A DNA stretch of 64,000 nucleotides, from assembly GCA_963809815.1 (NCBI GenBank), contig CAWELM010000017.1, positions 434,001 to 498,000 of the forward strand. The letters run 5' to 3'. Below, one piece after another: positions 9,010-18,543 of this stretch; the first letter of the stretch is position 1; each line of letters starts with the position of its first letter. The stretch comes from CAVVJA01 sp963809815. Lineage in GTDB: Bacteria > Actinomycetota > Actinomycetes > Mycobacteriales > Jatrophihabitantaceae. The notes beneath the pieces were generated by a model. It saw nothing but the letters and a program-made list of their open reading frames with translations, was not told the origin of the DNA and did no database searches. A program made the position numbers and the translations under genes.

Positions 9010-10047
9010 GTGAGCCTGAACCAGCTTCTGACCGACCAGCCCCGACCGCAGATTGCTGACTCAGCCACGCTCATGGGCGACGTACACGTCGGCGCCGGGG
9101 CAATCCTCGCGCAAGGCTTGGTCGTTCGGTCGCACGGTGGAAACGTCAGCGTCGGGAACTACTCGGCCGTACTGGAAAACGGCGTCATCATCGGGACACC
9201 AGAACACCCGGTCCGGGTCGGGCAGCGCACGGTGTTCGGACACCGCGCCACCATCGTCGGCGCCACCATTGGGGACTTATGCGAGATCGGCAACGGCGCA
9301 ATCCTCATGCCCGGCTCCCGTCTCGGAAACGGCTGCATTCTGGGCGAGGGCACCCTGGTTCCGCCGGATTCGGTGATCCCGACTGATTCGGTGCTCGTCG
9401 GGCGGCCACCTCATGTCATCCGGTCCGCGACGGACGCAGACCGGGAGCGCCTCGCGGTGCTACGTCAGCACCAGACCGACCTGACCGACTACCCCGGCAC
9501 TGTGGTGAGCGGGCCGATAAGCGCAGGAGAAGGCATGGGGACGCTATACGCCTACCGCGACAAGGTGCCCATTATTGGCGATGGCGCCGTCCTGTTCGAC
9601 TCGGCCGAAGTGACCGGTGACGTAGTCATCGGCTCGCAGTCGTTGATCGGTGCCGGCGTGAAGATCATCGGCGATTCGCACGGTCCGGTTCGCGTCGGAT
9701 CCCGGGTACAGATCCTGGAAAACACGGTGTTGCATCTGTTGCCGGACAACGAGCTGATCATCGATGACGACGTGATCATTGGTCCCGGCGCGATGATCCA
9801 CGGCTGCCGAATTGGCCGGGGCAGCGTCATCGAACCGGCGGCAATCGTCTGCGACTGGAGTGTTGTCGGCGCCGAGTCCGTCGTCCGGGCCGGCGCGTGC
9901 GTCAAGCAACGGGATCAGTTCGGCGAACGCTCGATCCTCGACGGGTTCCCGGCCAAACAGGTCGGCACGCTAGCCGCGTCGCCGCCTGTGCCGACCTGGG
10001 CCCTCCCTCCCGATGCCGTCGCAACCCTGCGCAAGGTGCAGCACTGA
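9010..10047 (+). CDS. tandem left-handed beta-helix protein, fused gamma-carbonic-anhydrase-like domains
   Basis: A 345-residue protein made of two hexapeptide-repeat gamma-carbonic-anhydrase domains (about 10-150 and 185-320). The GTG at 9010 has AAGGAG six bases upstream; an earlier in-frame start at 8920 is rejected. Aligned to archaeal Cam, the N-terminal half keeps only the middle zinc ligand (His78, in FGHRA), with Ile61 and Val83 at the other two positions. The C-terminal half keeps the first and third (His242, His264) and has Pro259 in the middle position. The two halves are therefore complementary at a domain interface. It neighbours a bicarbonate-type carboxylase cluster, so CO2/bicarbonate interconversion is plausible; an acyltransferase-like or structural role is the alternative. 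Confidence 0.8.
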   Translation: MSLNQLLTDQPRPQIADSATLMGDVHVGAGAILAQGLVVRSHGGNVSVGNYSAVLENGVIIGTPEHPVRVGQRTVFGHRATIVGATIGDLCEIGNGAILMPGSRLGNGCILGEGTLVPPDSVIPTDSVLVGRPPHVIRSATDADRERLAVLRQHQTDLTDYPGTVVSGPISAGEGMGTLYAYRDKVPIIGDGAVLFDSAEVTGDVVIGSQSLIGAGVKIIGDSHGPVRVGSRVQILENTVLHLLPDNELIIDDDVIIGPGAMIHGCRIGRGSVIEPAAIVCDWSVVGAESVVRAGACVKQRDQFGERSILDGFPAKQVGTLAASPPVPTWALPPDAVATLRKVQH

Positions 10048-10081
10048 CGGTTTCGGCGTCCCACTCGGTCTCGGCGAAGCG

Positions 10082-11554
10082 TCAATCGTGGGAGGCAAGG
10101 GACTCGCGTAACGGCGCTTTGAGAATCTTGCCGACGGCGTTGTGCGGAAGAGAATCGATGACCCGAATCTCCTTGGGTACTTTGAATTTCGCCAGGACGC
10201 CCCGTGCGTGTTCAAACAGCTCGGCAATGTCCAATTGTGCGCCCTGATTGACAACGACAAATGCAATTGGCTCTTCGCCCATAACCGGATCCGGTTTGGC
10301 AACAACCGCCGCCTCGAGCACTCCGGCATGCGACGTAAGGACGGCCTCGACCTCGCTCGGCGATATGTTTTCGCCCCCGCGGATGATGAGATCCTTCTTG
10401 CGGTCTACCAGAACCAGGTAGCCATCGTCGTCGAAGTGACCGATGTCGCCGGTATGTAACCAGCCGCCCTTGAGCGCGGAGGTGGTTTCGTCCGGCCGGC
10501 CTAGATAGCCGCGCATAATCGTTCCGCCACGGGCCACGACCTCACCGTCCTCCCCGGAAGCAAGCAATTCGCCGCTGTCGCTCATGATCGCAACCTCGAC
10601 GCCGGGGAGCGGCAATCCCACGGTGCCGGCCTTACGCGGGCCCTCAATCGGATTGACAGTGAGTGCAACGGTCGACTCCGATAGGCCGTACCCCTCCACG
10701 AGGGGCACCCCGTAGCGAGCTTCGAAGTCCGCGATCGCCGACGCCGGCATCGGTGCCGCTCCGCAGATAACGAAGCGGAGGGATGAGGTGTCCGGCTTCA
10801 CGTCTTCGGGAAGTGCATTAAGGAGAAGATAAATGGCCGGGACCGCGGAAAAGAATGTCGGACGCTCTGTCTCGACGGATTTCCAGAACGTTCGGTGGTC
10901 AAACTTGGGCAGCAGCATGGAGGAAGCGCCCACGGCCAACGGCGCTACGACGCTGATCATGATTGCGTTCACATGGAACAACGGGAGCACTAGCAGCGCC
11001 CGATCCGAGCTGGTCAAGCCTAGCGCGGCGGTCAGCGCGTCTGTCATCGCTGCGACATTCGCGTGATCCAACCTCACGCCTTTAGGACGCCCCGTCGTTC
11101 CACTGGTGTAAATCAATAGCGCGAGATCGTCAGGCTGCGGGCTCGGGATCGACTCCGACGAGGTCACCGTCGCCGAGTCGCGAGCCAAGATGTCGGAGAC
11201 ATCCAACACTTTGATGTCCTTGACCCGCTCGCGCGTTCCCGCATCGACGACTGCCAGCCGCGCACCCGCATCAGCGAGCTGGTAGGACACCTCGTCTTCT
11301 GTAAGGGCGGGATTCACCGGCGTGAGCGCCGCGCCCAGCAACCACGTGGCATATAGCGTGATGACGAGTTCCACCCGGTTCGGCAACACGACCGCAACCA
11401 CATCGCCCCGGCCAATCCCGAGCGCCCCCAGTCGGCGCGCCGTGGCCCCAACCGCGGTTCGAAAGCCGGCATGGTCCAGCCGCACTTCGAGGTCTGCGAC
11501 CGCATCTCCGGTCAGCCGCGCGTCATAGGTCGGACGAAGGTGGGCGAGGGTCAT
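10082..11554 (-). CDS. AMP-binding acyl-CoA synthetase/ligase
   Basis: ANL-superfamily adenylating enzyme, 490 residues, forming an acyl-CoA from a carboxylic acid, ATP and CoA. The P-loop LLIYTSGTTGRPKG, the GYGLSES A5 motif, the TGDIG motif, the DRKKDLIIRGGENISPSEVE hinge region and the C-terminal catalytic lysine (PHNAVGKILKA) are all present, so it should be active. The ATG at 11554 (AGGAG ten bases upstream) fits the usual N-terminus better than the longer frame. It is divergent from the ketone-carboxylase genes. In Aromatoleum the acetophenone carboxylase operon is accompanied by a benzoylacetate-CoA ligase, so activation of the beta-keto acid product is the natural inference; substrate is not shown by sequence. 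Confidence 0.85.
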   Translation of the reverse strand: MTLAHLRPTYDARLTGDAVADLEVRLDHAGFRTAVGATARRLGALGIGRGDVVAVVLPNRVELVITLYATWLLGAALTPVNPALTEDEVSYQLADAGARLAVVDAGTRERVKDIKVLDVSDILARDSATVTSSESIPSPQPDDLALLIYTSGTTGRPKGVRLDHANVAAMTDALTAALGLTSSDRALLVLPLFHVNAIMISVVAPLAVGASSMLLPKFDHRTFWKSVETERPTFFSAVPAIYLLLNALPEDVKPDTSSLRFVICGAAPMPASAIADFEARYGVPLVEGYGLSESTVALTVNPIEGPRKAGTVGLPLPGVEVAIMSDSGELLASGEDGEVVARGGTIMRGYLGRPDETTSALKGGWLHTGDIGHFDDDGYLVLVDRKKDLIIRGGENISPSEVEAVLTSHAGVLEAAVVAKPDPVMGEEPIAFVVVNQGAQLDIAELFEHARGVLAKFKVPKEIRVIDSLPHNAVGKILKAPLRESLASHD

Positions 11555-11812
11555 AGTGGGGTAACTCCTAGGCCGTGGCGCTTCTCGACGAGCGCGAAGG
11601 GGCGTCCGATGCGCTGATCGGCGTATCAATTGTGGTAATCGAGTCCGGAACCCGGCCGCTAGGTGCCCGGCACACAAGATTCCGCTCCGGATTTGTATCA
11701 GCCCGTTGGGTGCCAGCACCAAACACGGCGAAATCTTCGTACCGCGCAGACGGTGGCGAGGCGCGGCGCACCTCTTACGTTTCGGTCAACGGAGCGTCGA
11801 GGACGGAGCGCC
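11555..11812. promoter_or_regulatory. divergent promoter region, CoA ligase / carboxylase operon
   Basis: The 258 bases between two divergent transcription units must carry promoters for both. I see GTGCCCGGCAC (a short inverted repeat near 11661) and somewhat lower GC than the genes, but no operator or -35/-10 pair that I would defend. Confidence 0.4.
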
Positions 11813-13732
11813 ATGACGAGGCTCATCAACATCGACAACGGTGGCACCCTCACGGACATATGCGTCGTAGATGGCACCGATGTGCGTTACACGAAGACCC
11901 TGACGACACCCTTCGATCTGAGCCGGTGCCTGTTCGACGGATTGTCCAAGGCATCCGCGCTTTTCTACGTCGAAGAGAAGCTCGCAGCCCTGCTGCAATC
12001 CACCGACTACATCCGCTACTCGACCACCCAGGGCACGAATGCCCTGGTCCAGCGCAAGGGGCCCAGGCTGGGGCTTCTGACGACCGACCCGACGCTGTGC
12101 GAGGCGCTCGCCCCGACCGCAGAGGAAGAGGATCTACTGGCCGCACTCGTCGGCGATCGGTACGCCGTCATCGACGTGGCGGTCGATGATGCGGAGCTGG
12201 CGGCGATCCTGGTCGAGCACGTCAACCGGTTGGCCGCGCGTGGCGCGAGTCGGTTGGTCATTTCGATCGGCGGTGACAACGGAGCAGAACAGGAGAAACG
12301 GGTCAAGAACCATTTGTTGCGGCTCTACCCGAGACATCTGCTCGGCGCTATCCCACTGCTGTTTTCCTGGGAGTTGGTGGCCGACCGGGACAACGCCCGG
12401 CGTACGTGGTCTGCCCTGCTCAACGCGTTCCTTCATCCGGCGATGGAACGCTTCCTGTTCAACGCCGAGAGCCGGTTGCGGGAGAGCCGGACCCGCCGGC
12501 CCTTGCTGATCTTCCGGAATGACGGCGGCTCATCACGGGTCGCGAAGTCGTCGGCGATCAAGACCTACAGTTCCGGTCCCCGCGGCGGGTTGGAGGGAAC
12601 TCGTGCGCTGGCCCGTGGCTATGGATTCCGACATCTGCTCATGGTCGACGTCGGCGGCACGACCACAGACCTCGGCGTGGTCACGGATGGCGCGGTGCAA
12701 GTGGAGCATCGCGGCAAGGTCGCGATGGTGCCGACCTCGTTCGAGCTGGCGGCCATCACCAGCCACGGGGTCGGCGGAAGTTCCGTGATCCGGGTTAGTG
12801 ACGGGGAGTTGACTGTCGGCCCCGACAGCGTGGGCGCCGCTCCGGGCCCGGCGTGTTTCGGCCTGGGTGGTGCCGATGCCACGATCACTGATGTCTATTT
12901 GTGCATGGGACTGCTGGATCCGCGCACGTATCTCGACGGGACGATGACCCTCGATGTCGAGCGCAGCCGCAAAGCGGTGCAGGCGACTGTCGCCGACCCG
13001 CTCGGTCTAGGCCTGGACGAGGCTCTGGCCCGCATGGAGACGGCTTATCTGGAGCGGGTCGCACAGGCGTTGCGCACCGAAGCGTTGAACCCGGACACCG
13101 TGATCGCCGCCTTTGGCGGTGCCGGCCCGATGACGGTATGCGGCGCGGCGGAACGGGCTGGGGTGCGGCAGGTAATCATCCCGCGCACCGCGGCGATATT
13201 CAGCGCATTCGGGATCGGATTCTCCGACATTTCGCAGCACTACGAGGCGCCATTGGCCAGCACTGATCCGGAGACGGTCGCGCAGGTCGTCGGCGAGTTG
13301 CGACAACGGGCCCGGCGCGACATGTTCGCCGAGGGCGTCGACCTCGACTCTTGCGTGGAGAGCTTCCGGCTGGCGATAACCCGAGGCGAGGAAGACGAGC
13401 TGGTCGCGCTGACGGACCCGCTCGCACTTGGCGACCAGCTTCGCGACGGCGACCTCGCATCGCTCGAGCTCTCGCTGGTGTCACCGCTCCCACACGTCGC
13501 TGTCACAGGCGCGACCGAGGTCGGCCGATCCGATGCAGTCACGAGTGGCAAGCGAGTCGTTGAAGGCGCCGAGCTACCGACTTACGAGCTGCTCCGCCAA
13601 TCTCCGGGTTCCACGGCGATTGGACCGGCCGTCATCGAGGGCCCGTTCTTCACCATGCGACTGCCCGCAGGCTGGCGCTTCCGCACCACCGCGGCCGGTG
13701 ACCTCCTACTGATCAACGAGCGGAGCACGTGA
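11813..13732 (+). CDS. acetophenone/acetone carboxylase-type subunit, ApcA-like (HyuA family)
   Basis: A 639-residue (about 69 kDa) hydantoinase A/oxoprolinase-family subunit with the ASKHA phosphate loops INIDNGGTLTD and VDVGGTTTDLG. In this family these domains bind ATP and phosphorylate the ketone enolate or bicarbonate during carboxylation. The ATG at 13 bases past the GGACGGAGCG site is preferred to an in-frame start 150 bases earlier. It is the first of five coupled genes: the next begins on its stop codon (TGATG). The glycine loop reads DNGGTLTD rather than DIGGTFTD, a divergence expected of the smaller subunit that has partly lost catalysis. Plain hydantoinase is unlikely because of the small zinc subunit downstream. 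Confidence 0.8.
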   Translation: MTRLINIDNGGTLTDICVVDGTDVRYTKTLTTPFDLSRCLFDGLSKASALFYVEEKLAALLQSTDYIRYSTTQGTNALVQRKGPRLGLLTTDPTLCEALAPTAEEEDLLAALVGDRYAVIDVAVDDAELAAILVEHVNRLAARGASRLVISIGGDNGAEQEKRVKNHLLRLYPRHLLGAIPLLFSWELVADRDNARRTWSALLNAFLHPAMERFLFNAESRLRESRTRRPLLIFRNDGGSSRVAKSSAIKTYSSGPRGGLEGTRALARGYGFRHLLMVDVGGTTTDLGVVTDGAVQVEHRGKVAMVPTSFELAAITSHGVGGSSVIRVSDGELTVGPDSVGAAPGPACFGLGGADATITDVYLCMGLLDPRTYLDGTMTLDVERSRKAVQATVADPLGLGLDEALARMETAYLERVAQALRTEALNPDTVIAAFGGAGPMTVCGAAERAGVRQVIIPRTAAIFSAFGIGFSDISQHYEAPLASTDPETVAQVVGELRQRARRDMFAEGVDLDSCVESFRLAITRGEEDELVALTDPLALGDQLRDGDLASLELSLVSPLPHVAVTGATEVGRSDAVTSGKRVVEGAELPTYELLRQSPGSTAIGPAVIEGPFFTMRLPAGWRFRTTAAGDLLLINERST

Positions 13733-14121
13733 TGCGGATTCCGATGACCGAATATCTGGAGATCGATCTCGACTCCGAGCGATGGCATTGCCGCCGCTGC
13801 GAACGAAACCTCGGCTCGGCGCGCGGCAACTACAAGGAAGGAACGCTGGTCTACGACCGTGATCCTCGGGATATCCACCGCCCGCTCATTGATCCTGAGC
13901 GCTACGAATTCACGTTTGCACCCGATCCCAGGTGGTGCCGGATCCTGGAGTTCTACTGTCCGGGCTGCGGAACGCTGATCGAGGCTGAGTACCTGCCGCC
14001 CGGACATCCTCCGGTCTTCGACATGGAAATCGACGTGGACGCGCTGAAGGCGCAGTGGGCGGCTCGTCCCGCCGGCACCGCGATCTCGCTCGGCCGCGAC
14101 GTCCACACCGACGTGCGCTGA
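13732..14121 (+). CDS. small zinc-ribbon subunit, ApcB / acetone carboxylase gamma-like
   Basis: A 129-residue protein resembling the acetone carboxylase gamma family (Acetone_carb_G) and the 15-kDa ApcB subunit. Two knuckles, CRRC (in WHCRRCERN) and CPGC (in FYCPGCGTL), supply four cysteines for a zinc ion. The start overlaps the preceding stop as TGATG. In known ketone carboxylases this small subunit is structural within the core complex. Its presence is what separates this cluster from ordinary hydantoinases or oxoprolinases. Confidence 0.82.
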   Translation: MRIPMTEYLEIDLDSERWHCRRCERNLGSARGNYKEGTLVYDRDPRDIHRPLIDPERYEFTFAPDPRWCRILEFYCPGCGTLIEAEYLPPGHPPVFDMEIDVDALKAQWAARPAGTAISLGRDVHTDVR

Positions 14122-14134
14122 CAAGGAACGTGAC

Positions 14135-16273
14135 ATGAAGCGGATCTCGGTCGACATCGGCGGCACCTTCACCGATTGCTTCTTCGCTTGGGAAGGCCAG
14201 TACATCCAGGCGAAGGCACTGACGACGCACCACAACCTCGCCCAGGGATTCAATGAGGCGCTCGACCACGCATGTGGCCAACTCGGACTGGATCGCGAGG
14301 CGGTGTTGGCCGGAGTGGATTCGGTGCGGTACGCGACAACGCTCGGCACAAACGCGCTAATTGAGCGGAAGGGCCCGCAGGTCGGCGCGATCGTTACCGC
14401 GGGCTTCGAGGCGACCATTCCGCTGGCCCGAGGCCGCGGATACGGCGAGGGGCTTGACGAACTCGCCAAGAATGATCTGTCCAGCGCTACCCGGCCGGAT
14501 CCGCTCGTTCCGCAACGGCTGATCCGGTCGGTCCGCGAGCGGATCGACTATGCCGGACGCGTCTTACTTGCGATCGACGAGGATGACGTCCGCCATCAAC
14601 TACGCGAACTAGTTGACGCAGGTGCCCAAGCGCTGGTGGTTTGTCTCACTAACGCGGTCGAGAACCCGACCCACGAACTCAGGGTTCAGGAAATCTTCCT
14701 CGAGGAGTACCCAGCGCATCAACTCGGTGCCCTGCCCATGCTGCTCTCGCATCAGCTGTCCGGACGCAAGGGCGAATACGTGCGCGCGACCTCCGGCATC
14801 ATTGACGGCTTCTTGCACTCGACCATGTATCACGCACTGTCCGAGCTGGAGCAGAACCTCCGTGAGCACGGCTATCAGCAGCCGATGTTGGTGAATCACA
14901 ACTCCGGCGGCATGGCGCAGCTGAATTCCACCGACGCCTTGCAAACAATTCACTCGGGGCCGGTCTCGGGTGTATCGGCCAGCGAGCATCTCGCGAAACA
15001 GGCCGGCCTGGGCAACGTCGTCGCGACCGACATGGGAGGCACCAGCTTCGATATCGGCCTCGTCCCGGGCGACGGCGTCAAGCATTACGACTTCATGCCG
15101 GTAATCGACCGATGGCTCGTCAGCGTGCCCATGATCCACCTGGTGACGCTAGGGGCCGGGGGCGGGTCGATCGCGAGCTTCAACCGCCTCTATCAATCGA
15201 TCTCAGTCGGTCCGCAGAGCGCAGGGTCGGACCCGGGTCCGGCCTGCTATGACCGTGGCGGGATGCGGCCGACGGTGACTGACGCCGATGTGCTACTCGG
15301 CTACCTCGATCCTGAGCAGTACGCCGGCGGGCGGATTCCGCTCAATGTGAAGCGCGCGGCGTTCGCAATCGACGAGGAGTTCGGCGACCACCTCGACCTG
15401 GACCCCGTCGACGTCGCCAAGCTGATCAAAGCCGAGGTCGACGAGCAAATGGCCAACGGCATGGCCAAGGAACTGCGGGTTCGGGGTTACCTTCCGGAAG
15501 AGTTCACCATGCTCGCGTATGGCGGAAACGGGCCGTTGCACTGCTGCGGCATTGCCAACCACCTGGGTATCGACCGGGTGCTCGCACCGCCATTCAGCTC
15601 CGTCTTCTCTGCTCTCGGCGCAGGCAACACCCCGCAGTTGCACATCCACGAGCGGACCACGCCGGTCCTTTTGTTCGACGCGACCAGCCGCCGGCTGTTC
15701 GAGGACTTCAACATGTTCAACGGGATCGTCGAGGAGCTGGAGGCAAGGGGTCGAGCTGACCTGCAGCGCCAGGGCCTGCCCGCCGAGTCGGTGCAGCACC
15801 GGCTGGAACTCGACATGCGCTACGGCAACCAGCTGGTGACGATGGCCGTCGTTTCCGACCGCACCCGCTTGCGGAACGTTCGGGACGTCATCGCTCTGAT
15901 CGACCTGTTCGGCCAGGACTACGGTCACCGCTTCGGCCACGGCAGCCAGTCTCCCGAGGCCGGCATCCGGATCACGACTATTCGGGTCGCATCCTTTGTG
16001 CTGGGAGACACGGTCGAGTTCGATGGCGCCGTCCCCGCAGGCTCTTCGGCGGCCGTGCCCGTAGGTGAGCGGCGCTGTCACTTCGTGGGCGTCGATGGAG
16101 AGGTTATCGCCCCCGTTTACGACGAGCGTGCGCTTCAACCAGGGACCGTCGTTTCCGGCCCAGCTGTTCTCACTACGCCGACGACGACCTATCTGGTCGA
16201 GCCGGAATGGCGGCTCTCTACCGGAGGGCACGGCGCCATTTGGTTCCTCAAGACCATGGAGGCGACGCGATGA
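14135..16273 (+). CDS. acetophenone/acetone carboxylase-type subunit, ApcC-like (HyuA family)
   Basis: A 712-residue (about 76 kDa) full-length HyuA-family subunit with intact phosphate-binding loops, SVDIGGTFTD at the N-terminus and TDMGGTSFDIG near residue 300, plus YATTLGTNALIERKGP. This is probably the subunit that carries the main ATP site. It follows the zinc subunit by 13 bases with AAGGAA as ribosome site and overlaps the next gene by four bases (ATGA). It is a distant paralogue of the gene at 11813. Confidence 0.85.
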   Translation: MKRISVDIGGTFTDCFFAWEGQYIQAKALTTHHNLAQGFNEALDHACGQLGLDREAVLAGVDSVRYATTLGTNALIERKGPQVGAIVTAGFEATIPLARGRGYGEGLDELAKNDLSSATRPDPLVPQRLIRSVRERIDYAGRVLLAIDEDDVRHQLRELVDAGAQALVVCLTNAVENPTHELRVQEIFLEEYPAHQLGALPMLLSHQLSGRKGEYVRATSGIIDGFLHSTMYHALSELEQNLREHGYQQPMLVNHNSGGMAQLNSTDALQTIHSGPVSGVSASEHLAKQAGLGNVVATDMGGTSFDIGLVPGDGVKHYDFMPVIDRWLVSVPMIHLVTLGAGGGSIASFNRLYQSISVGPQSAGSDPGPACYDRGGMRPTVTDADVLLGYLDPEQYAGGRIPLNVKRAAFAIDEEFGDHLDLDPVDVAKLIKAEVDEQMANGMAKELRVRGYLPEEFTMLAYGGNGPLHCCGIANHLGIDRVLAPPFSSVFSALGAGNTPQLHIHERTTPVLLFDATSRRLFEDFNMFNGIVEELEARGRADLQRQGLPAESVQHRLELDMRYGNQLVTMAVVSDRTRLRNVRDVIALIDLFGQDYGHRFGHGSQSPEAGIRITTIRVASFVLGDTVEFDGAVPAGSSAAVPVGERRCHFVGVDGEVIAPVYDERALQPGTVVSGPAVLTTPTTTYLVEPEWRLSTGGHGAIWFLKTMEATR

Positions 16274-18543
16274 CCGACCTCGCCCGGCAGCGGTTCTCGA
16301 TGGAAGACCAGGAGTGGGTCGATCGCTTCCTGGCCCAGACAACGCTATTCCTCGGGCCGGATCCGGAGATCATGACCGACCACCGCATGGCGCCGCGGAC
16401 CGCCGAGGAGGAGCACTTGCTCGCCGGCCCGATCGACACCAACGCCTTGGACCGCGTCCGGAAACGCATCATCGCCGGACTGGACGAGGCGTTCGAGATG
16501 ATGGAGCAGACCGGTGCGGCGCCCGGCGCGAAGTGGGGCGATCTCACCAGCGCTGTCTATTCTGCGTCCGGCGATTTGATCCACATCAGTACAGGTGGGG
16601 TGTTGGCCTTCGCGTCGGTGCTCCACTACCCCGTTCGCTTCATCAACAAATACTGGATACCGGATCCGACCGTCGGAGTGCACGACGGTGACGCGTTTAT
16701 CCACAACGACGCTCGTTACGGCAACATCCACAACACCGATCAGAGCATGATCTTGCCGGTGTTCTATGAAGGCGAACTGATCGCGTGGGTCGCAACGATC
16801 ATTCACGAGGGCGAGAACGGGGCCAAGGAACCGGGGGGAATGCCCTCTAGCTCGGAATCCGCGTACGACGACGGTATCCGGATGAGCCCATTCAAGATTG
16901 TCGAGAAGGGTGAGATCCGGCGGGACCTATTGACCTTCCTGCAGAATTCGGTCCGCGAGCCGAAGCTGCAGTATCAGGATCTCAAGGTGAAGCTGTACTC
17001 GGCGTTGCGGATCAAAGAGCGTCTCCTCGCTCTAGTCGACGAAGTCGGCCGCGACGCCTTTATCGTCTCCCTGCGCAAGTCTCTCGAGGATGTCGAAGCC
17101 GAGGCGCGACGCCGGATCCGTGAGTTGCCGGACGGAACTTATCGGGTCAACTTGTTCTCGGACTCCACGCTGCGCGAGAACGTGCTGCTCAAATATCCCT
17201 GCGCGATCACCGTGAAGGGAGACGAGCTCATCGTCGATTGGCGCGGCGCAGCGCCGCAGATCATGAACCGTGCCTTCAATGCGACCCTTGGCACCGCGAA
17301 GTGTGGTCTCAACCAGGCCTTCCTGGGCTTCTTCTGGCCCGACCTGCCGCGCGGTATCAGCATGATGAACCCGATCGAGGTGATAACGGACGAGGGCAGC
17401 TGCATCGATCCGGGACTGGATGCGCCGCTTGGGCAGAGCCTGCAGGGCGCATTCAAGACATTCGGCGTGACTCAAGCACTGTTCGCCAAGATGCAATATT
17501 CAGCGCCGGAGAAGTACGGCTCGGTAATTTCGTCGTGGTTCAACCAAATCAACACGTTCCTGTTCGGCGGCATAACGCAGCACGGCGAATTCGTCGGCAA
17601 TGTCTGTGCCGATCTGAATGGCATGGGCGGCGGCGCGCGAGCCTACCGGGACGGCGAGAACTCCATGGCACCGATCTTTGCGGCTATGGCTGATCTCGGC
17701 GAGCAGGAGATCATCGAGGAGGATGTTCCGTTTCTCCAGCTCACGTCGAAGAAGATCAAGCGTGACAATCAGGGCTTCGGAAAACACCGCGGTGGCATGG
17801 GATACGAGATTGCCGTCACGGCCAAGGGCACGCAGCTGTGGGGCTTCGCCACCGTATCCAGCGGCTCGAAGTTCCCGGCCGTGCCCGGACTGTTCGGCGG
17901 GTATGGCTGTCCAACGTATCCCCTCGCCAAGATCAAGGGCGTGAACGTCTTCGACTACTTACGCGACGATCCGGGCCGGTGGGCGTTCGACTTCGAGACA
18001 TTGATGAACGATCGGCCGTTCCCAGATGCTCGGTACTCGACGCATCACATGGGAATGGGTTTCGAACTCGTCGACGAAGGCGAGGTCTACATGATCTGCC
18101 AGGGTGCCGGAGGCGGGTACGGCGACGTCCTGGAGCGTGATCCGAACGCCGTCGTCGCTGATGTCGAGGCAGGCTACATCTCGCACCAAACCGCGCGGGA
18201 CATCTACTTTGTCGGATACGACGAGGAAAACCTCGCCGTGGATGTTGCCGCGACCGAGCAGGCCCGAGCCGACGAGCGCGCCGCTCGGAAGGCGCGAGGT
18301 GTGCCGTACCGGGAATTCGTCGAGAACTGGGTGACGGCCGAGCCGCCCGCTCACCTGCCCTACTACGGCTCGTGGGGTCCGGACAGCAACGTCGTCCATG
18401 CGACAGCCTGGACGACGCACGGACCAGTCCGGGTATCCGGGCCGATCAGCCAGTTGCCGCAGATCTTCCTGCCCGACCCGAACGTGCTGACGATCCTCGG
18501 CCTGCAGGCCAGGATCGCCGAACTCGAAGCGGATCATGCCTGA
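16270..18543 (+). CDS. acetophenone/acetone carboxylase-type subunit, ApcD-like (HyuB family)
   Basis: A 757-residue (about 85 kDa) hydantoinase B-family subunit, full length for the ketone carboxylases. HyuB-type landmarks include the FIHNDARYGNIHNTDQ segment and GKHRGGMGYEI, with a conserved Glu/Asp-rich C-terminal portion. The ATG overlaps the preceding stop as ATGA. Within the family this subunit performs the carboxyl-transfer or ring-opening step together with the HyuA subunits. Substrate is not identifiable; ketones such as acetone or aryl ketones are the known class. Confidence 0.85.
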   Translation: MTDLARQRFSMEDQEWVDRFLAQTTLFLGPDPEIMTDHRMAPRTAEEEHLLAGPIDTNALDRVRKRIIAGLDEAFEMMEQTGAAPGAKWGDLTSAVYSASGDLIHISTGGVLAFASVLHYPVRFINKYWIPDPTVGVHDGDAFIHNDARYGNIHNTDQSMILPVFYEGELIAWVATIIHEGENGAKEPGGMPSSSESAYDDGIRMSPFKIVEKGEIRRDLLTFLQNSVREPKLQYQDLKVKLYSALRIKERLLALVDEVGRDAFIVSLRKSLEDVEAEARRRIRELPDGTYRVNLFSDSTLRENVLLKYPCAITVKGDELIVDWRGAAPQIMNRAFNATLGTAKCGLNQAFLGFFWPDLPRGISMMNPIEVITDEGSCIDPGLDAPLGQSLQGAFKTFGVTQALFAKMQYSAPEKYGSVISSWFNQINTFLFGGITQHGEFVGNVCADLNGMGGGARAYRDGENSMAPIFAAMADLGEQEIIEEDVPFLQLTSKKIKRDNQGFGKHRGGMGYEIAVTAKGTQLWGFATVSSGSKFPAVPGLFGGYGCPTYPLAKIKGVNVFDYLRDDPGRWAFDFETLMNDRPFPDARYSTHHMGMGFELVDEGEVYMICQGAGGGYGDVLERDPNAVVADVEAGYISHQTARDIYFVGYDEENLAVDVAATEQARADERAARKARGVPYREFVENWVTAEPPAHLPYYGSWGPDSNVVHATAWTTHGPVRVSGPISQLPQIFLPDPNVLTILGLQARIAELEADHA

